This document shows, one piece after another, positions 41,064-44,719 of a stretch of DNA of 44,719 nt. The DNA is from an uncultured Acidimicrobiales bacterium (GTDB lineage: Bacteria; Actinomycetota; Acidimicrobiia; Acidimicrobiales; AC-14), in contig CADCTB010000182.1 of NCBI GenBank assembly GCA_902805665.1, forward strand, positions 1-44,719, read 5' to 3'. Made by a program: the position numbers and the translations under genes. Under the pieces are notes generated by a model. It had not been told where the DNA came from. It was given only the letters and a program-made list of their open reading frames with translations, and searched no databases. Each line of letters starts with the position of its first letter. Position 1 is the stretch's first letter.

Positions 41064-41086
41064 CACTCCTAGAGCGATCACTCCTA
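41064..41086 (-). promoter_or_regulatory. candidate MerR operator upstream of menB
   Basis: On the minus strand GGAGTGATCGCTC (41072-41084) matches 12 of 13 bases of the core in the MerR-gene promoter (30280-30292). It is 17 bases before the menB ATG, versus 14 at the MerR gene. The octamer TAGGAGTG occurs twice here, 15 bases apart (41064-41071 and 41079-41086 on the complement). A -10-like TAGGAG overlaps, but no good -35 is seen. Confidence 0.5.
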
Positions 41087-41215
41087 CGAACCTGCAGGCT
41101 ACCCTGGACACAAGCTTCGAGAGAGGGCGCCATGGAGGCCAACTTCGCTTGAGTGCGGCCCACGCCGCCCTTGCATTCGCGTCTCTGCACACCCTCGATC
41201 CCGAGGAGCTCTCCA

Positions 41216-42235
41216 GTGTCTTCTGATCTGTCCTTCGACGCGCTCGTCCCTCTCGGTTGGGACGACCGCGTCGCCGCTCTCTACGCCTCCGTCGCCGAAC
41301 CGCATCACCAGCCCGCCCGCGTCGGACGGGTCGACCGCGACCGCTGCACCGTGCGCACCGCCACGGGACAGCTGCGGGCGGCCGCCCCCGTCCTCCCCAC
41401 CACGGGCGACTGGGTTGCCCTCCGAACTGACCCCGAGCCTGTCGTCGACGTCGTCCTGCCCCGCTGGTCGGCCCTCGAGCGCGAGGGCCAGCTGCTGGCG
41501 GCCGACATCGACGTGGTCTTCGTCGTCGCCTCCCTCGACCGCCCTCTCAACCTCAACCGCATCGAGCGCGAGCTGGTCCTGGCCTGGGACAGCGGGGCGC
41601 GCCCCGTCGTCATCCTGACCAAGGCCGACGCCACACCCGAGGCCGACGTGCTGGCCAAGACGGTCGACGCCCGCGCCGTCGGGGTCGACGTCGTCACCAC
41701 CAGTGCGGCCACCGGCCAGGGGGTCGACGAGCTGCTCGGCCACCTGCGCCCCAACCGCACCGCCGTCCTTCTCGGCCCGTCGGGCGCGGGCAAGTCGACC
41801 CTGGTCAACCGCCTGCTCCGGTCGGAGTCCGAGGCCACGGGTGAGGTGCGGGAGGGCGACCACAAGGGGCGGCACACGACGTCGTCCCGGCACCTGCTCG
41901 TCATCCCGGGAGGGGGCGTGCTGATCGACACGCCCGGTCTCCGGTCCGTGGGCCTCACGGGGGCCGAGGGCGGCGTGGCCCTGGCCTTCCCCGACGTCGA
42001 GGAGATCGGCCAGGGCTGCCGGTTCCGAGACTGTCGCCATGCGGGGGAGCCGGGGTGCGCAGTCGTCGCCGCGGTCGAGGACGGCAGGCTCGACCCCGAC
42101 CGGGTGGCCAGCTACCTCAAGCTCCAGGGCGAGCTCGAGGACTCGGTCAAGGAGCCGTGGCTCAAGGCCGCCGAGAGCCAGCAGGGCCGCATCGTGCACC
42201 GGGCCATGAAGAAGTTGCCCAAGAAGAAGCGCTGA
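41216..42235 (+). CDS. rsgA: ribosome small-subunit-dependent GTPase A
   Basis: This 339-residue circularly permuted GTPase assists late 30S maturation. An N-terminal OB domain (about 25-85) precedes the permuted order G4 (TKAD, 135-138), G1 (GPSGAGKST, 187-195) and G3 (DTPG, 238-241). The C-terminal zinc site has Cys268, Cys273, His275 and Cys281, and the tail is Lys-rich (KKLPKKKR). GTG 41216 has a GGAG-type SD; the upstream frame is rejected. A tiny frame ATG GAG GCC AAC TTC GCT TGA (41132-41152) precedes it and could be a leader. Confidence 0.93.
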   Translation: MSSDLSFDALVPLGWDDRVAALYASVAEPHHQPARVGRVDRDRCTVRTATGQLRAAAPVLPTTGDWVALRTDPEPVVDVVLPRWSALEREGQLLAADIDVVFVVASLDRPLNLNRIERELVLAWDSGARPVVILTKADATPEADVLAKTVDARAVGVDVVTTSAATGQGVDELLGHLRPNRTAVLLGPSGAGKSTLVNRLLRSESEATGEVREGDHKGRHTTSSRHLLVIPGGGVLIDTPGLRSVGLTGAEGGVALAFPDVEEIGQGCRFRDCRHAGEPGCAVVAAVEDGRLDPDRVASYLKLQGELEDSVKEPWLKAAESQQGRIVHRAMKKLPKKKR

Positions 42236-42249
42236 GGCGCGGCAAACCG

Positions 42250-42675
42250 GTGGGCGCCGTCGTTCGCATGCTGCTGGTGGGCGTCGGTGTGGTGGTGCTG
42301 ACATGGGCGGCGACGTTGGTGCTGGCCCGCCGCCTGCCACCCGGTGCGGCCATGGACCCGGCGTCGGTCTTGCCCGGCTGCGTGACGACCGCCAGGCGGC
42401 TCAGGGGCGATCCTCGGGTGCCGCGACGGGTCAAGGTCGCAGTCTGCTTGGCGGCGTTGTGGATCCTGTCGCCCGTGGACCTCATCCCCGAGTTCCTGCC
42501 GGTCATCGGCCAGCTGGACGACGTGATCGTCGTGGCCCTCGCCCTTCGGTTTGCGCGGCGCCAGCTGCCGCGCGACGTGCTGCTCGAGGCGTGGCCGGGC
42601 GAGGCGGCGTGTGCTGGCCCGACTCGTGCCGGACCCTTAGGGCGGCTTGATCGGCCCAGGAGCGTGCGGGCTTGA
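42250..42675 (+). CDS. DUF1232 (YkvA-type) small membrane protein
   Basis: This 141-residue protein has an N-terminal helix (about 5-27) and the DUF1232 signature PRRVKVAVCLAALWILSPVDLIPEFLPVIGQLDDVIVVALALRFARR. SPVDLIPEF...DD is the diagnostic pattern. The family is membrane-associated and of unknown function. GTG 42250 or ATG 42268 could be the start. It lies 14 bases after rsgA and is probably co-transcribed. The C-terminal 30 residues, after LPRDVLLEAWPG, have no recognisable domain and end inside the following SOS-box promoter. Confidence 0.8.
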   Translation: MGAVVRMLLVGVGVVVLTWAATLVLARRLPPGAAMDPASVLPGCVTTARRLRGDPRVPRRVKVAVCLAALWILSPVDLIPEFLPVIGQLDDVIVVALALRFARRQLPRDVLLEAWPGEAACAGPTRAGPLGRLDRPRSVRA

Positions 42676-42701
42676 CAATCGAACATGTGTTCGACTACCG
42701 T
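42672..42701 (+). promoter_or_regulatory. SOS promoter with perfect LexA box
   Basis: TTGACA (42672-42677) is a consensus -35, and TACCGT (42696-42701) is the likely -10, 18 bases on. Between them TCGAACATGTGTTCGA (42679-42694) is a perfect 16-bp palindrome of the actinobacterial LexA form TCGAAC-four-GTTCGA. It drives the DUF222/HNH gene downstream, so that gene was under DNA-damage control. Confidence 0.85.
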
Positions 42702-42748
42702 TGCCGGTACTTCCCCCCTGGTCAGGCCCCTCGCTCGAGGAGCCGTTC

Positions 42749-43467
42749 GTGGTTGTCGTTCTCGATGTCGGGACTGAGCTGGTCGGTGTGGTCGACGCGT
42801 TGTGTGCCGCCGATCCGTCCCGGCTGGCCGATGGCGAGAGGCTGGTGGTGCTGCACCGCCAGCTCGAGCGGCTGGGCGCGGTCACCACCCGGGCGGTGGC
42901 CGCCTTCGACGCCGGGCGGGCCTGGGACGCCGAGGGAGCTCGCTCGGCGTCGGCCTGGTTGGCGGTGCGCGGCAACATGATGCGGTGTGCGCCGCAGATG
43001 TGGCCCGTACGGCCAAGCAGCGCCGGGCCGATGCCCTCGTCGAGCTGGCCCGCCGGGCCATGGCCACCCCCGCCGGGTCACGGTTGCCCGAGCCGCTGTT
43101 CAGCGTCCTGGTCGGCTATGAGACCTTCGCCGGGCGCACCTGTGAGCTGGCCGGGGGCACGGTGGTGGCTCCCGGATCCCTGGTCCGGTGGTTGGACGAG
43201 GCCTGGGTGGAGCGGGTGGTCTTCGACGGCCCGGACCGGGTGAAGAACGTAGGGGTGCGCACGCGCATCTTCACCGGGGCCACCCGCAGGGCGGTACAGC
43301 TACGAGACCGGGAGTGCTTCCATCCCTACTGCGACAAGGTGGCCGAGGAGTGTGAGATCGACCACGTCCGGCCGTGGTCGGAGGGCGGGCTCACTGTCGA
43401 GGACAACGGCCGGCCGGCGTGTGGGTTCCACAACCGGGAGCGGCACCGGCCCAGGCCGCCGCCATGA
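42749..43467 (+). pseudogene. DUF222/HNH endonuclease (13E12-type) gene, internally deleted and frameshifted
   Basis: The N-terminal DUF222 part is read from GTG 42749 (SD GAGGAG upstream): DVGTELVGVVDALCAADPSRLADGERLVVLHRQLERLGAVTTRAVAAFDAGRAW...LAVRGN. Near 42975-42985 the frame breaks. The matching C-terminal part continues in another frame (CAADVARTAKQRRADALVELARRAM...). It ends with an intact HNH domain, RECFHPYCDKVAEECEIDHVRPWSEGGLTVEDNGRPACGFHNRERH. The total is about 240 codons against some 400 in intact relatives, so a central piece is missing. The surviving HNH half starts without its own promoter. Such 13E12 genes are known to carry LexA boxes. Confidence 0.8.
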
Positions 43468-43505
43468 GGCGGTCCGTCGGGCGGCGACACCGTACGGTGG
43501 CGGCA

Positions 43506-44609
43506 ATGTCCAGTCGTCGTGGGACGGGCCGTCTGGTCCCGGTCGGCCTCCCCGCGGTCGAGGCGGCGGCTGCCATCCGGGCCGCCTGGGACTCGGGCGA
43601 TGCGGTGCTGGTGCTCGACCCCCGAGCGCCGGCGGCCGAGGTCGACGGGATCGTGGACCGGATGCGGCCTGAGATGGGAGTGGAGCCTGAGGTTGCCGCG
43701 GTGGTGGTGACCTCGGGGACTATCGGCGCGCCCAAGGGCGTGGAGCTGACGTGGGACGGACTCGCCGCCTCCGGGGAAGCGGTGGCGTCAGCGCTCGAGG
43801 TGCGGCCGGGCGACCGGTGGTTGGCGTGCCTGCCGTTGCAGTACGTGGCCGGGCTGGCAGTGCTGGGGCGGGCGTGGACGACGGGCACGCCGGTCACGGT
43901 CCTGGCGAGGTTCGACGTCGCGGCGGTCGCGGGCGCTGATGCCAGCCTCGTCTCGCTGGTGCCGACGATGGTCCGGCGGCTACGGCAGGCAGGCACCGAC
44001 CTGGACAGCTTCCGCCGGATCCTGCTGGGCGGCGGGCCGGTGCGGGAGGAGGGGCCCAACCTCGTCGCCACCTATGGGCTGACCGAGACGTGGGGCGGCG
44101 TGGTTCACGACGGCCATGCGCTCGAGGGCGTCGAGCTGACACTCGGTCCGGCGGACGAGATTCTCGTGCGCGGGCCGATGGTCATGCGCGGGTACCGGCT
44201 GGCCCCCGAGGAGACGGCGGCGGCGTTCACGCCCGAGGGCTGGCTGCGGACCGGTGACGCCGGCACGCTCGATGCTGACGGCCGCCTGCGGGTCATCGAC
44301 CGACTGCGCGACCTGATCATCAGCGGTGAGGTGAAGGTGAGCCCGAGCGAGGTGGAGGCCGTGCTGGCGCAGCACCCGGCGGTCGCGGACGTGTGCGTGG
44401 TCGGCGCGCCGGACCCCGAATGGGGCGAGCGGGTGGTGGCCCACGTCGTGCCTGGACATCCGGATGCGCCGCCCGGGCTGGCCGAGCTCCGGGCCTTCGC
44501 CGCCGACTACCTGTCAGCGGCCAAGCTGCCCCGGGAGGTGGTCATGGCCGACGCTATCCCCCGCACGGCGGGGGGCAAGCCCCTGCGGCGGATGCTCTCC
44601 GGGGGATGA
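43506..44609 (+). CDS. menE: o-succinylbenzoate-CoA ligase-like AMP-forming enzyme
   Basis: This 367-residue ANL-superfamily ligase activates o-succinylbenzoate with ATP and CoA. The P-loop is VVTSGTIGAPKGVELTW (TSGTTG-type with Ile in place of Thr). ATYGLTETWGG, RTGDAGTLDADGRLRVIDRLRDLIISGEVKVSPSEVE and the C-terminal catalytic Lys in AGGKPLRRML follow. The short length (no long N-terminal extension) is typical of MenE. With the other men genes here it completes the route from chorismate apart from the DHNA-CoA thioesterase. TACGGT lies seven bases before ATG 43506, so a leaderless start is possible. It follows the broken HNH gene. Confidence 0.87.
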   Translation: MSSRRGTGRLVPVGLPAVEAAAAIRAAWDSGDAVLVLDPRAPAAEVDGIVDRMRPEMGVEPEVAAVVVTSGTIGAPKGVELTWDGLAASGEAVASALEVRPGDRWLACLPLQYVAGLAVLGRAWTTGTPVTVLARFDVAAVAGADASLVSLVPTMVRRLRQAGTDLDSFRRILLGGGPVREEGPNLVATYGLTETWGGVVHDGHALEGVELTLGPADEILVRGPMVMRGYRLAPEETAAAFTPEGWLRTGDAGTLDADGRLRVIDRLRDLIISGEVKVSPSEVEAVLAQHPAVADVCVVGAPDPEWGERVVAHVVPGHPDAPPGLAELRAFAADYLSAAKLPREVVMADAIPRTAGGKPLRRMLSGG

Positions 44610-44677
44610 TGCGCGCGGCGGATCAGACCTCGGGTGGAGCACACCGGCGCTGCGGCTCCGCCGGGTAGGTTCAGCCC

Positions 44678-44719
44678 GTGACCGACGCCCCCGCCGACCT
44701 CCCGCCAGAAGAGCCCTTC
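44678..44719 (+). CDS. 5' end of a gene cut by the window edge
   Basis: GTG 44678 opens a frame (VTDAPADLPPEEPF...) that runs off the right edge after 14 codons. TAGGTT (44666-44671) ends six bases before it, the leaderless spacing seen at several genes here. The product cannot be recognised from 14 residues. Confidence 0.4.
   Translation, partial: MTDAPADLPPEEPF

Noticed and set aside
41132-41152. Six-codon leader peptide before rsgA as a regulatory attenuator
   Set aside because: A short frame with an SD-like GAGAGGG exists, but no regulatory codon run or competing hairpins were found.
1-44719. tRNA, rRNA or known riboswitches
   Set aside because: No tRNA-like cloverleaf, rRNA segment or riboswitch core was recognised by eye; a covariance-model scan would be needed to exclude them fully.

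Overview
The window is very GC-rich DNA from an actinobacterium, most likely of the Acidimicrobiia type (inferred from gene content, not proven). The signs are a menaquinone-only quinone pathway, a HemD/winged-helix regulator beside a nitrate-type transporter, BTAD and DUF222/HNH (13E12-type) proteins, an actinobacterial SOS box, a PadR/Fur/MerR regulator set, TreY-TreZ, and many ATGA/GTGA gene overlaps. Several genes have a -10-like hexamer 6-7 bases before the start codon, which suggests leaderless mRNAs.

Layout. 1-340: three identical 107-bp tandem repeats plus a fragment, ending on the stop codon of a zinc/manganese-type binding lipoprotein (338-1351), which is divergent from a Fur-family regulator (1399-1827). 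1824-6838: a terminal-oxidase-like cluster of a membrane cupredoxin, a subunit III, a subunit I, CtaG and CtaB. 6912-9025: a WD40-like beta-propeller and a PLP desulfhydrase-like enzyme. 9042-11852: a large BTAD regulator with a Cys-rich N-terminus. 11871-13923: SxxK serine hydrolase, phosphoesterase, PadR. 14034-19492: a PHP/HhH protein and the trehalose genes treZ-treY. 19534-23896: a LigC-type ligase, an HATPase and sigma-factor pair, GNAT, Hsp20 and a zinc-ribbon membrane protein. 23900-28098: a nitrate/sulfonate-type ABC transporter divergent from an NnaR-like regulator. 28129-30264: rhodanese, SufE, a 21-residue membrane peptide and a YdeI/DUF1905 protein. 30307-44609: a menaquinone region with menG, menF, menD, menH, menC, menA, menB and menE, interleaved with CorA, a TIGR04338-type metallopeptidase, cupin, O-methyltransferase, RsgA, DUF1232 and a broken SOS-controlled DUF222/HNH gene. 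A new gene begins at the right edge.

Most notable. (1) The cytochrome c oxidase subunit I homologue at 3476-5203 keeps the fold and both low-spin heme ligands but lacks every CuB ligand, the high-spin heme ligand, the active-site Tyr and the key D- and K-channel residues. It is co-transcribed with a substituted subunit III and a multi-TM protein carrying a type-1 copper cupredoxin in place of a CuA subunit II. This looks like a non-oxygen-reducing 'pseudo-oxidase' electron-transfer complex. (2) The promoter of the MerR-menG-menF operon and the region before menB-menA-menC share a 12-of-13 base motif, suggesting that this MerR protein controls menaquinone synthesis.
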